A stretch of DNA of 64,000 nucleotides from Massilia sp. YIM B02763 (lineage in GTDB: Bacteria; Pseudomonadota; Gammaproteobacteria; Burkholderiales; Burkholderiaceae_D): contig NZ_JASNRD010000004.1 of NCBI RefSeq assembly GCF_030412015.1, forward strand, positions 1 through 64,000, read 5' to 3'. A program made the translations under genes and the position numbers. Positions 10,275 through 20,600 of the stretch are shown one piece after another. Below the pieces are notes generated by a model. The model did no database searches. It was not told where the DNA came from and saw only the letters and a list, made by a program, of their open reading frames with translations. The number at the start of each line of letters is the position of its first letter. The first letter of the stretch is position 1.

Positions 10275-11042
10275 TCATTTTTTCGCGGGCCAGGGCGTCA
10301 GGATCTCGAAGCCGTTCTTCGTCACCGCGATCATGTGTTCCCACTGCGCGGACAGCGAACGGTCGCGCGTGACGACGGTCCAGCCGTCGTCGAGCTGCTC
10401 GACGTCGGCCTCGCCCAGGTTGATCATCGGTTCGACCGTGAAGGTCATGCCTTCCTTGAGCAGCAGGCCCGTGTTCGGGCGGCCGTAGTGCAGCACCTGC
10501 GGGTCTTCGTGGTAGACCTTGCCGATGCCGTGGCCGCAGTATTCGCGCACCACCGAGTAGCCGGCGCCTTCGGCCAGCTTCTGGATGGCGGCGCCGACGT
10601 CGCCCAGGCGCGAACCGGGACGCACGGTGCGGATGCCGGCCATCATGGCGTCATAAGTGGTGTCGACCAGCTTCTTCGCTTCCGGCGACGGCGTGCCGGC
10701 GAAGTACATGCGGCTGGTGTCGCCGTGCCAGCCGTCCTTGATGACGGTGACGTCGATGTTGATGATATCGCCGCCCTGCAGGATTTCCTTCTCGCTCGGA
10801 ATGCCGTGGCAGACGACGCCGTTGACCGAGGTGCACAGGGTCTTCGGGAAGCCGTGGTAGCCGACGTTGGCCGGCGTGGCCTTCTGCACCTTGCGGATGT
10901 ATTCGTTGCAGCGGCGGTCGAGTTCCTCGGTCGAGACGCCGGGGACGACGTACTCGCCGATCATTTCCAGCACCTCGGCCGCGAGGCGTCCGGAGACGCG
11001 CATCTTGGCGATGTCCTTGTCGTTCTTGAGTTTGATGGCCAT
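10275..11042 (-). CDS. map: Methionine aminopeptidase, type I
   Basis: Removes the N-terminal methionine from nascent proteins. At 255 aa it has the type Ia length, and all metal and catalytic residues fall at the E. coli numbering: His79, Asp97, Asp108, His171, Glu204 and Glu235. The open frame extends upstream of MAIKLKNDKDIAKM, but that part has low complexity and no family similarity, so the ATG at 11042 is the start. It is the only gene on its transcript that I can see, and it ends at the shared gap/map terminator. Confidence 0.97.
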   Translation of the reverse strand: MAIKLKNDKDIAKMRVSGRLAAEVLEMIGEYVVPGVSTEELDRRCNEYIRKVQKATPANVGYHGFPKTLCTSVNGVVCHGIPSEKEILQGGDIINIDVTVIKDGWHGDTSRMYFAGTPSPEAKKLVDTTYDAMMAGIRTVRPGSRLGDVGAAIQKLAEGAGYSVVREYCGHGIGKVYHEDPQVLHYGRPNTGLLLKEGMTFTVEPMINLGEADVEQLDDGWTVVTRDRSLSAQWEHMIAVTKNGFEILTPWPAKK

Positions 11043-11133
11043 GGTTCGATTGGTGAAACGGCGCGCACGCGAGGGAAGGGGAGGCGGCGGCCAAACGCTC
11101 ATGATACCGCGTCGCGGCCATGGGCGTCGATCC

Positions 11134-11168
11134 AAAAAAAATGCCCGCCGGGCGGACCCGGCGGGCAT
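11134..11168 (-). terminator. Intrinsic terminator of the TBDR gene 11209-14043
   Basis: Read on the minus strand, a perfect 12-bp stem (11157-11168 with 11141-11152) with a 4-nt loop is followed by seven U. Confidence 0.9.
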
Positions 11169-11208
11169 CGGTCAGGCTGTCATGCAAGCGGCCGGGCGGC
11201 CGCCGTCA

Positions 11209-14043
11209 TCAGAAGGCCTGGTTGTAACGCACGTAGACGAAGCGGTCGATCGGCAGGTTGGCGTCGACAGCCGACGACGAAGCGGCGCCGAGCACCGTGG
11301 TGCGCGGGTTCTTGTCGAAGATGTTGTTGGCGCCGAGCATGATCGTGCCCTTCCACGGGGTCTTGTACGCGACGCTGACGTCGTTGTAGACCATCGCGCC
11401 CAGCTTGTTGTAGCCGGTGCCGAAGCTGGCTTCCTGGGTCAGGTACTTGCACGAGGTGTCGTCGTAGCAAAGGTCCTTCACGCGGCCGAAGATGCGCGCG
11501 GTCCAGGTGGCGCTCCAGTTGCCCATGTTCCAGTCCAGGGCAACGTTCGACTTGGCACGGTAGTAGGCAACGCCGTTCTCGTCGTAGTCGCCCAGGTAGC
11601 TGATGGTGTCCGAACCGTCGCCCGGGTTCTGCTCGTACTTCGTCACGAAGGTCGAGTCCGAACGCAGGGTGAACTGGCCGTACTGGCTACGCGGGAAGCG
11701 GTAGGAGAACGACAGGTCCCAGCCCTCGGTTTCCAGCGAGCCCAGGTTGGCATTGCCGCGCGACAGGTTGACCAGCTGGCCGTTGGCATCGCGCTTGAGC
11801 GAGCTGCAGTACGACGAGATGTTCTGCGTGTAGCAGTAGTTCAGGACGTCGTTCGCGGTGATGCCGGTGATCAGGTTGGTGACCTTGATGTTGTACCAGT
11901 CCAGCGAGCCCGAGAAGCCAGGCACGGCGGCCGGGCTGTACACGAAGCCCAGGGTGTTGGTCTTCGCGCGTTCCGGCTGCAGTGCGTTGTTGCCGGCGCC
12001 CGACAGGAACGGAGCGATACTTTGCGTGCCGCGGGTGCTGGTGATCGGGGTGTTGGTCTGGTCGACTTGACGGAAACCAGCGCCCAGGCCGCAGCGTTGC
12101 GCCACGATCGGGTTGCGCGCGGCTTCGCCGAACTGGGTGTCGCACGGATCCAGGAAGGTGTCGTAGGTCTGCGAACCGCCGCCGAAGGTGTCACCCACGG
12201 TCGGGGCACGGAAGCCCTGGGCCCAGGTGCCGCGGACCAGGATGTCCTTGTTCGGCTTCCACATGAAGCTGGCCTTGCTGTTGTGGGTGTTGCCGAAGTT
12301 GCTGTAGTCCGAGTAGCGCGAGGCCAGGTCGACGCTCAGCAGGTCGGCGAAACGCACGCCCTTCAGGATCGGGATGTTGGTTTCCAGGTAGGCTTCGCGC
12401 ACCTGGTACTTGCCGCGCGTCGGGTTGCCCGCCAGGTCGGTCGAGTAGCCCGACTGCTCGAACTGGCCCGGCTGCTCGTAGCCACGCACTTCGCGGTGCT
12501 CGATGCCGCCTGCCACGCCCAGCATGCCGGCCGGCAGCTGCAGCAGTTCGCCGCTGATGTTGGCGGTGGCGCTGTTGATGGTGCTGCCGTAGGTTGCCTG
12601 GCCGGTCGACATGATGTAGGCCAGCGCCTCCGGGGTCGACGCGGACGGGCCGCCGATGATGTTGAACGGCGTGCACTCGGCCAGCGCGATCGGCGCATCC
12701 GGGGTGCCGCACTGGACGACGCCGCTGCCGTTCAGGAACGACGGGCCCAGGGCGCGCTTCAGGTTGACCAGGTTGAGGTTGCCGGTGCCGAAGGTCGAGC
12801 CGCGCTGTTCGCTGTGGTTGTAGCCCACGTCCCAGTTCCAGGCCTTGCCCTTGACTTCGAAGTTGCCCGACAGGGTCGCGTCGACGTGGAAGGTGCGGTT
12901 TTCGTTGTCGGTCACGCGCGGCACTTCGATCGTACGGCGCGAGAAGGACAGCTCTTCGCCGATCGGATTGTAGTAGCTGTTCGCGGCGATGTAGACCGGG
13001 TAGCTCGGCTGCGTGGTGCTCTGCAGCGGATAGCCGGCGATCTGGGTCGACGATTTGCGCTGCGAGTACATCGCGGTGGTGGTGAACTGCATGTCGTACG
13101 GCAGTTCCAGCGTGCCCTTGGTGAACAGCGTGTCCAGGCGGTTCGGCATCTGGAACATCATCTGGCTGGCGCTGTTGAACTTGTCGTCGATGACGCTGCC
13201 GTCGTAGGTGTGGTAGTTGGCCGGGTTACGCGGATCGGCGCTGACGCCGCCCGGGTGGTTGATCACCTGGTTCAGGAAGGTGCTGCCGGCAACCGTCGAC
13301 GACACGCGGCCCCACGGGCCCAGGCCGTAGCCGTCTTCCGGGTGATCCGGACCGTTGGCGTATTGGGTGATGCCGCGCTTGTTGGCCCACACGGTGCCCT
13401 GCTCGGTGTGCGACAGGCCGAACATGACAGACGCCTTGTCGGTAGCCGCGCCATAGCTCAGCGAGAAGTCCTTGTTCTTGCCGTCGCCCTTGTCGTTGGC
13501 GCCGGTGTACAGGCTCAGCTGGCCGCCATCCAGGCGCTTCTTCAGGATGATGTTGACCACGCCGGCGATCGCGTCCGAGCCGTAGATCGAGGAAGCGCCG
13601 TCCTTCAGGACTTCGATGCGCTCGATCATGGCCGACGGGATGGTCGACATGTCGGTGTAGCCGTTGACGGTCTGGGTCCAGCGCTTGCCGTCCACCAGGA
13701 CCAGCACGCGGTTCGAGCCCAGGTTGCGCAGGCTGATGTACTGGCCGCCGTTCTCGTTGTTCGAGGTCAGCGCGCCGCCGCGGCTGAAATCAGGGGTACC
13801 GGCCGAGGACAGCTGGTTCAGGATGTCGCCGACGGTGACCAGGCCAGTCTTCTGGATCTGTTCCTGGGTCATCACCTGGACCGGCTGCGCGGTCTCCAGG
13901 TCGACTTGGCGGATACGCGAGCCGGTCACTTCGACGCGCTGCATCGGTGCGTTCGCTTCTTGGGCGTAGGCTGCGTGCATCCCGAATGCGACACTGCCCA
14001 GGCACATCAGGCGGATCGAACGGGACAAAGCTTTTTCCATCAT
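11209..14043 (-). CDS. TonB-dependent receptor (VTGSRI type)
   Basis: An outer-membrane transporter of 944 aa. The start is the first of two tandem ATGs. AGGAG lies ten bases upstream, and it gives a clean Sec signal ([16 protein letters not shown]..., cleavage near AYA/QE at 27). The longer open frame would add 68 residues of non-signal sequence. The TonB-box segment [10 protein letters not shown] is at ~35-44. The plug ~50-170 has [15 protein letters not shown] and [26 protein letters not shown]. The barrel contains [12 protein letters not shown] and ends YVRYNQAF. This subclass is abundant in Oxalobacteraceae, Caulobacter and Xanthomonas and is often linked to carbohydrate or peptide uptake. 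The ligand is unknown. The signal peptide closely resembles that of the receptor at 30403-33294. Confidence 0.94.
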   Translation of the reverse strand: MMEKALSRSIRLMCLGSVAFGMHAAYAQEANAPMQRVEVTGSRIRQVDLETAQPVQVMTQEQIQKTGLVTVGDILNQLSSAGTPDFSRGGALTSNNENGGQYISLRNLGSNRVLVLVDGKRWTQTVNGYTDMSTIPSAMIERIEVLKDGASSIYGSDAIAGVVNIILKKRLDGGQLSLYTGANDKGDGKNKDFSLSYGAATDKASVMFGLSHTEQGTVWANKRGITQYANGPDHPEDGYGLGPWGRVSSTVAGSTFLNQVINHPGGVSADPRNPANYHTYDGSVIDDKFNSASQMMFQMPNRLDTLFTKGTLELPYDMQFTTTAMYSQRKSSTQIAGYPLQSTTQPSYPVYIAANSYYNPIGEELSFSRRTIEVPRVTDNENRTFHVDATLSGNFEVKGKAWNWDVGYNHSEQRGSTFGTGNLNLVNLKRALGPSFLNGSGVVQCGTPDAPIALAECTPFNIIGGPSASTPEALAYIMSTGQATYGSTINSATANISGELLQLPAGMLGVAGGIEHREVRGYEQPGQFEQSGYSTDLAGNPTRGKYQVREAYLETNIPILKGVRFADLLSVDLASRYSDYSNFGNTHNSKASFMWKPNKDILVRGTWAQGFRAPTVGDTFGGGSQTYDTFLDPCDTQFGEAARNPIVAQRCGLGAGFRQVDQTNTPITSTRGTQSIAPFLSGAGNNALQPERAKTNTLGFVYSPAAVPGFSGSLDWYNIKVTNLITGITANDVLNYCYTQNISSYCSSLKRDANGQLVNLSRGNANLGSLETEGWDLSFSYRFPRSQYGQFTLRSDSTFVTKYEQNPGDGSDTISYLGDYDENGVAYYRAKSNVALDWNMGNWSATWTARIFGRVKDLCYDDTSCKYLTQEASFGTGYNKLGAMVYNDVSVAYKTPWKGTIMLGANNIFDKNPRTTVLGAASSSAVDANLPIDRFVYVRYNQAF

Positions 14044-14673
14044 GGTTACAAAACTCCTAGGGGTTGGGGCACGGCGGACTGCGGTTAGCACGGCCGTGGA
14101 ACACGGTCGCTCATGCGACTGTCTGGAAAAACGTATGGATTGGTTTTTCCAAGCCGGCAATGGAATCACCTGGGATGGCAGGGTGTCAACGGTCTTTTGT
14201 GCATATACGCTGGACACCCAGTCTCCTGTAATGACGCGAAAAGCCACGAAATGATGGCTTCGCGCGCCTATTTTTTAATCGCCGCGACACAAAATTAATC
14301 AATTGACATCTAATGTTGTGTGCGACAGTGCCGTGCAGTCTCGCACCAGAATGCAGCTTTGCAAAGGCGCAACGCACCAAAATGGGATGAATTGATGAAT
14401 TGAGTTAGAAAAACGTCACTTTTATGCAACGATTCCCATGTGTAAATATAACGTTTTCACGCGCTTAAAATTTTGTATGCATGACAAAGGTTTAAATTGG
14501 TGCGCAGGCGTGTAAATGCACCAAAATACAACAATCGACCGTTGTTGGTCCGCAACACAAAATTCGGGGAAATCGGGGCTTGGAGGTGGAATCGGTCCCG
14601 GGGCGGCGAAAAATCACGGAATGTTGCCGGCAGCAGGGCGCTGCCGGCAAAAGGGACGAGGCCGGGAGTGTAA
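14044..14673. other. Noncoding region between a TBDR and glnE
   Basis: About 630 nt with no credible gene and markedly AT-rich in its middle (14240-14520). It should hold the promoter of the minus-strand receptor. A TTGACA reads on the minus strand at 14184-14189, but its spaced -10 (ATTCCA) is poor. A hairpin at the glnE end (14624-14634 with 14640-14650, 11 bp) may end glnE transcription, though the T-rich stretch lies some 10 nt beyond it. Confidence 0.45.
14624..14650 (-). terminator. Possible terminator hairpin downstream of glnE
   Basis: A perfect 11-bp stem with a 5-nt loop lies 24 nt after the glnE stop. On the minus strand the U-rich stretch follows only after about ten other bases, so it may be a weak terminator or a 3'-end stabiliser. 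Confidence 0.4.
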
Positions 14674-17439
14674 CTATCGGTCGTCGAAACAGGCTTGCCA
14701 CAGGCGCGTCACGGCGCTTGCGTGGGCAGCCACCAGCGCGGGTTCCACGCGCGCATTGTCCTGGCCTTGCAGGCGCACCTGGTGCTGCAGCCGGCGCATC
14801 GTCCGGTAGGCGCCGGCGACCTCCTCGGCCAGGGCCGCGTCGATCAGGCCCAGGCGTCCGCACAGGCGCAGCAGGGCGATGTTGCCGGCATTGGCCGTCA
14901 GTTCCGGGTAGTCCGCCGCATGGCGCAGCACGAGGTATTGCACGATGAACTCGATGTCGATCATGCCGCCTTCGTCCTGCTTCAGGTCGAACAGCGGCGT
15001 GCGGCTCGGGTGGGCCTCGCGCATGCGCCGGCGCATCCGGACGACTTCGTCGCGCAGCTGGCCCGCATTGCCGCTCCTGTCCTGGCGCAGCACCCGCTCG
15101 CGGATGGCCTCGAAGCGCGCGCCGATGGCGGCGTCGCCGGCGCAGAAGCGGGCGCGGGTGAGCGCCTGGTGTTCCCAGATCCAGGCCGAGCCCTGCTGGT
15201 AGCGCTCGAACGCGTTGACGGACGAGACCAGCATGCCGCTGGCGCCGTCAGGACGCAGCGCCGTGTCGATGTCGAACAGGATGCCGGCGGGCGTGTGCGT
15301 CGTCATCCAGGTGATGAAGCGCTGGGCCAGCTTGGCGTAGTGGGACGGCGCATCCTGGTCGTCGTCGTCGAACAGGAAGATGACGTCGAGGTCGGACACA
15401 TAGCCCAGTTCCTTGCCGCCCAGCTTGCCGTAGGCGATCACGGCGAAGCGCGGCACTTCGAGATGGCGCTTGGAGATCGTGCGCCAGGCGCGCTGCACGA
15501 CTTCGTGCACGATGAGGTCGGCCAGCGCCGACAGGTGGTCGGCCAGGCGCTCGACCGACAATTCCCCGGCCAGGTCCAGCGCCAGCAGGCGGAACATCTG
15601 GGCGTGGTGGGCTTCGCGCAGGATGTCGAGCTGGCGTTCGGTGTCGCCGTCGGCCGCGTCGAGCTGGCTCGCCAGCGCGGCCGCCAGCTGGGGCAGGTCC
15701 TCGGCGGCATTGCCGCGGTCGTCGAGCAGTTCGTCGAGCAGGATCGGGTGCTGGGTCAGGAAGGTCGCGGCCCAGCCGCTGGCATTGATCATGCGGATCA
15801 CCCGCTCGAGCGTGTGCGGATACTCCGTCAGCAGCGACAGGTAGGCCGAGCGGCGCGCGATCGCCTCGAAGAAGTCGAGCAGGCGCCCCAGCGTGGCGGC
15901 GTGGCTGCCGAGCCCCGCTTCGCGCACGATCGTCGCGATCAGGGGCAGCGCCGTGTTCACCAGCGCCACCAGGCGCGTGCGGCTGGCTTCGGGCAGCGTC
16001 TGCAGGCGCGGCGCCTGCCAGGTGGCGAGCAGGCGGCCGGCGGCCTGCTGCGGATCGTCGAACTCCAGCGCGGCCAGGCGTTCGGCGATGGCCTCGCGGC
16101 TGTCGTCGCCGCCCAGCGCATCGGGGTCCACCTCGTCGCCGCCGCCGCCATTGCCGCCCTTGTCGGCGAAGATGGCGTCGAACTGGCTGGCCACGAAGGC
16201 GCGGCACTCGTCCAGCGCCGCCAGCAGCTGCGCTTCGTCCGCCATGCCCATCATGCGCGCGACCACGAGACGGTCTTCCGGCGCGGCGGGCAGGGTATGG
16301 GTCTGGGCATCCTCCAGGTACTGCAGGCGGTGCTCCAGGTTGCGCAGGAACGCGTAGGCGTCCAGCAGGCGCCCGACCACGTCGGCGGTGAGCAGTTCGC
16401 GTTCGGCCAGCAGGCGCAGCGTCACGCGGGTGGAACGCTCGCGCAGGGCCGGGTCGCGCCCGCCGCGGATCAGCTGGAACACCTGGGCCAGGAATTCGAT
16501 CTCGCGGATGCCGCCGCGGCCCAGCTTGACGTTCTGCGTGCGTTCCGGATGCAGGCGCTCCTGGCGGTTGACCTCGGCGCGGATCTGGGCGTGCATGGTG
16601 CGGATGGCATCGATCACGCCGAAGTCGAGGTAGCGCCGGTACACGAAGGGGCGGACGATGTTGTCCAGGGCGGCGATGTCGGTGTCGTCCCCCGTCACCG
16701 CGCGCGCCTTGACCCAGGCATAGCGTTCCCATTCGCGGCCTTGTACGATCAGGTAGTCCTCGACCATGTTCAGGCTGGCCGCCAGCGGACCCGACTTGCC
16801 GTTCGGGCGCAGCGCCATGTCCACGCGGAAGGTGAAGCCGTCTTCGGTGATCTCGGACAGGGCGGCGATCAGCTTGCGGCCCAGCCGGACGAAGAATTCG
16901 TGGTTGGACAGCGATTTCTGGCCGGGACCTGCCTGCGTCTCACCGTCTTCCGGATAGACGAAGATGAGGTCGATGTCGGAGGAGACATTGAGCTCGCCGC
17001 CGCCGTGCTTGCCCATCGCCAGTACCATCATCTGCTGGGGACGGCCGGATTCCTCGCCGACCGGCACGCCGTGGGCGGCCGTCAGCTCGGCCATCAGTTC
17101 GGCCAGGTGCGACTGCACGGCGAAGTCGGCGAAGCGGCTCATGGCGGTGACGACCTCGTCGAGGTCGGCCTTGCCCTCCAGGTCGCGCCGGATGATGGCG
17201 CACACGAGCAGGTTGCGCAGCCGGCGCATGGCGCGCCCGAGGGGGAGCGGGCGCGACGGGCCGTCGGGGCCGGCCTCGGCTTCGGTCTTCAGCGCTGCGC
17301 CAAGATCGAGGCGGGCCAGCGATAATGCGGACAAGGCGTCGACGCGTCCGGCCCGGGCCGGGTCGGCAGCGAGCCAGCGCCGATAGAAACGCGAGTCTTC
17401 CGCGGTCGATAGGGATTGGGTGGGTGAGGCTTGCAACAT
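14674..17439 (-). CDS. glnE: Bifunctional glutamine synthetase adenylyltransferase/adenylyl-removing enzyme
   Basis: Adenylylates and deadenylylates GlnA according to the PII signal, adjusting glutamine synthetase to nitrogen status. The protein is 921 aa and has the two expected nucleotidyltransferase domains. The N-terminal deadenylylase has MGKHGGGELNVSSDIDLIF at ~142-160. The C-terminal adenylylase has YGKLGGKELGYVSDLDVIF at ~665-690. Between them lie the helical linker and conserved GRGGIREIEF. The ATG at 17439 has AGGAG eight bases upstream and gives MLQASPTQSL. The frame extends 72 codons further upstream, but that stretch has no family character. It is divergent from yhdP. Confidence 0.96.
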   Translation of the reverse strand: MLQASPTQSLSTAEDSRFYRRWLAADPARAGRVDALSALSLARLDLGAALKTEAEAGPDGPSRPLPLGRAMRRLRNLLVCAIIRRDLEGKADLDEVVTAMSRFADFAVQSHLAELMAELTAAHGVPVGEESGRPQQMMVLAMGKHGGGELNVSSDIDLIFVYPEDGETQAGPGQKSLSNHEFFVRLGRKLIAALSEITEDGFTFRVDMALRPNGKSGPLAASLNMVEDYLIVQGREWERYAWVKARAVTGDDTDIAALDNIVRPFVYRRYLDFGVIDAIRTMHAQIRAEVNRQERLHPERTQNVKLGRGGIREIEFLAQVFQLIRGGRDPALRERSTRVTLRLLAERELLTADVVGRLLDAYAFLRNLEHRLQYLEDAQTHTLPAAPEDRLVVARMMGMADEAQLLAALDECRAFVASQFDAIFADKGGNGGGGDEVDPDALGGDDSREAIAERLAALEFDDPQQAAGRLLATWQAPRLQTLPEASRTRLVALVNTALPLIATIVREAGLGSHAATLGRLLDFFEAIARRSAYLSLLTEYPHTLERVIRMINASGWAATFLTQHPILLDELLDDRGNAAEDLPQLAAALASQLDAADGDTERQLDILREAHHAQMFRLLALDLAGELSVERLADHLSALADLIVHEVVQRAWRTISKRHLEVPRFAVIAYGKLGGKELGYVSDLDVIFLFDDDDQDAPSHYAKLAQRFITWMTTHTPAGILFDIDTALRPDGASGMLVSSVNAFERYQQGSAWIWEHQALTRARFCAGDAAIGARFEAIRERVLRQDRSGNAGQLRDEVVRMRRRMREAHPSRTPLFDLKQDEGGMIDIEFIVQYLVLRHAADYPELTANAGNIALLRLCGRLGLIDAALAEEVAGAYRTMRRLQHQVRLQGQDNARVEPALVAAHASAVTRLWQACFDDR

Positions 17440-17647
17440 ACAGGCGACTCCTGGCGGGTTTGTGCGGTCCGTGGCGCTTGCTATGGGGTAAAATTGCCCG
17501 CCACGCTGCCCTGGGTCAGCGGGATGGTAAGTTGGACGCCGGGAAACTTGCAAGCGCTCCCTTACGACTGACGAATATACACGGGGACATCGAAGACCGT
17601 CGCGGGGCGGCGGGCCCCTATTGACGCGAGCTTTCTTGAGCACCTTG

Positions 17648-20600
17648 ATGCACAACCCGGAACCGCAGGCAGAGCAGCAGAGCGAGCAGGAGCGCGGGCC
17701 GCCGCATGCCCAGGCGCACGAGCACGCTCATGGCCACGTTCCGCTCGCCGAGCGCTGGGCCGCCGCGCGCGCCTGCTACCGCTACGCCAACCTCGCTTCG
17801 CACCATGTGCTCGGTTTCACCGTCAAGGCCGGCCTGCTGCTGTATTTCGCCTTCATGGCGCTGTTCCTGCTGCTGCGCTACGCCATCCTCCCGAACATCG
17901 ACATGTACAAGCCGGACATCGAGCGCGCCGCCAGCCGCGCGCTCGGCAATCCGGTCACCATTTCCCGCGTCTACGCTTCCTGGCGCGGCCTGCATCCGAA
18001 TCTCTACCTCGGCGACGTCCATCTGCGCGACCGCGACGGCCGCCAGCTGCTGGCGCTGCCCTCGGTGTCGGCCACGCTGTCGTGGTGGTCGGTGGCGGCG
18101 CTCGAGCCGCGCTTCGAGTCGCTCGAGATCAATCGTCCGGAACTCGACGTGCGCCGCGACGCCCAGGGCGTGCTGTACGTGGCCGGCGTGCGCATCGACC
18201 CGAATAAAAAGGACGAGGGCGGCGGCGCCGACTGGCTGCTGCGCCAGCGCGAGATCGTCATCCGCGAAGGGCGCCTGTCCTGGACCGATGCGCTGCGCGG
18301 GGCGCCGCCCCTGAACCTGGCGGGCGTGACGATGGTGCTGCAGAACCGCTGGACCGTGCACCGCTTCGCGCTGAAGGCGGCGCAACCGCAGGCGGAGGGG
18401 AAACCGCAGGGCGATCCGCTCGACGTGCGCGCCCGCTTCACCCACCCGCCGTTCGGCGCCAGGGCGTCCGACGCGGCGCGCTGGAAAGGCGAACTGTACG
18501 CCGACCTGCGCAATACCGACCTGGCGGCCTGGAAGCAATACTTCGACTACCCGTTCACGCTGCAGCGCGGCCGCGGCTCCGTGCGCGCCTGGCTCGACTT
18601 CGACCATGCGCGCCTGGCCGGCTTCACGGCCGACCTGGCGCTGGCGGGCGTCAGCGCGCGCCTGGCCCCGGATGCGCCGGCGCTGTCGCTGGCGCGCGTG
18701 TCCGGCCGCCTGTCGGCCAGCGAGACGATCGCCCCCGGCGTGGAAGACGGCAAGCCGACCTTCGGCGCGCTGGGCCACGAAATTTCCCTGGAAAACTTTT
18801 CTGTCGTGACGCGTGACGGCCTCGTGCTGCCGCCCGCCACGCTGGCCGAGTCCTGGCGTCCGGCCAAGCAGGGCTTGCCGGAGCGCTTCGCGGTGCGTGC
18901 CCGCCAGGTCGACCTAGGCGCGCTGGCCGCCCTGGCCGTGCAGATGCCGCTGGCGCCCAGCCAGCGCCAGTTGCTGGCCGAGCTGGCGCCGCGCGGCCGC
19001 CTGGTCGACGTCGAGGCCGAGTGGCGCGGGCGCTTTCCGAAGATGTCCGGCTACCGCGTGCGCGGCCGGGTCGAGGGCCTGGGTGTGCAGCCGCTGGCCG
19101 CGCGCGCGGCCGTGCCTGCCGCCGATCCGGCCCAGCCGGGATTACCCGCGCGCAGCGCGCTGCCCGGCTTCAGCAATTTGTCCGGGAGCATCGACGCCAG
19201 CGACGAGGGCGGCAGCGTGAATATCGATGCCGACAAGTTCGCGCTGGCCATGCCGGCCTGGTTCGCCGAGCCGGACATGGCGTTCGACGGGCTGGGCCTG
19301 CGCGCGCGCTGGAGCTGGCCGCAGGCCGACCAGTTGCTGGTCGAGGTCGACGGCATGGAGCTCAGCCAGGGTGCCTTGAAGGCCACGCTGTCGGGCCGTC
19401 ACCTGCTGCCCTTGACGCCCGGGCAGGGGCCGGGCACCGCCGATGTCACGGCCACGGTGGACAACTTCGACATCGCCAGTATCGGCCGCTGGCTGCCCAT
19501 GGCCACGCCCGAGCATTTGCGCGACTGGCTGACCGGCGCGCTGCAGGGCGGCACCCTGCACGATGCCCACCTGCGCCTGCGTGGCGACCTCGCCCATTTC
19601 CCTTTCCGCGCCAGCAATGCGGCCGAACGCGCGCGCGGCGAATTCCGCGTGGCCGGCCGCCTGGAGAACGCCAAGCTCGAATACGCGCCCGGCCACTTCG
19701 CTCCCGACAACAAGTCGCCGCTGTGGCCGCTGGCCGAGAACATCGACGGCTCCATCGTGTTCGACCGCGCGCGCATGGAAATCCACGGCGACACGGCGCG
19801 CACGCTGGGCGTGGCCCTCTCCAACGTGCGTGCCGTGATTCCCGAGCTGGGTTCGCACGACATGATGCTGGAGATCGACGGCAATGCCGCCGGCCCGTTG
19901 CAGGAATTGCTGCGCTACGTGTCCGTGACGCCGGTGCTCGAATGGATCGGCCACTTCACCGAGAACACCCAGGGCACCGGATCGGCGCGCCTGGGCCTGA
20001 AGCTGCGCCTGCCGCTCGCGAACCTGCACGAGGCGAAGGTGCAGGGCGCGCTGCAACTGCAGAACAACGACGTCACGCTGTTCCCGGAACTGCCGCCGAT
20101 CCAGGCGGCGCTGGGCCGCATCGAGTTTTCCGAGCATGGCGTGAACCTGAACGGCATCGGCGCCAGCTTCCTGGGCGGCCCGCTGCAGCTGTCCGGCGGC
20201 ACCCAGCGCGATGGCGCCATCGTGGTCCAGATGGCCGGCAGCGCGAGCGCCGAAGGCATGCGCGCCACGGCCTCGCTGCCGGCCTTGCAGCGCCTGGGCG
20301 CCAAGCTGTCCGGCAGCGCGAAGTTCAACGGCAGCGTCACCGTGAAGGACCACAAGTCCGACATCGTCATCGACTCGACCCTGGCGGGCATGGGCATCGA
20401 ACTGCCGGCGCCCCTGAACAAGCCTGCCGACGCCGTGCTGCCGGTCCACTTCGTGCTGGCGGGCCAGCCGACGGGACCGGACGGCATCGGCCGCGACGAG
20501 CTGCGCATCGGCGTGGGCAACCTGGGCGCCGCGCGCTACCTGCGCGAGCGCCAGCCGCACGGCCCCTGGGTCGTCAAGCGCGGCGGCATCGGCGTCAACG

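Noticed and set aside
11042..11168. 42-residue N-terminal extension of methionine aminopeptidase
   Set aside because: The extension overlaps the TBDR terminator and has no family similarity. The internal start reproduces E. coli metal-ligand numbering exactly.
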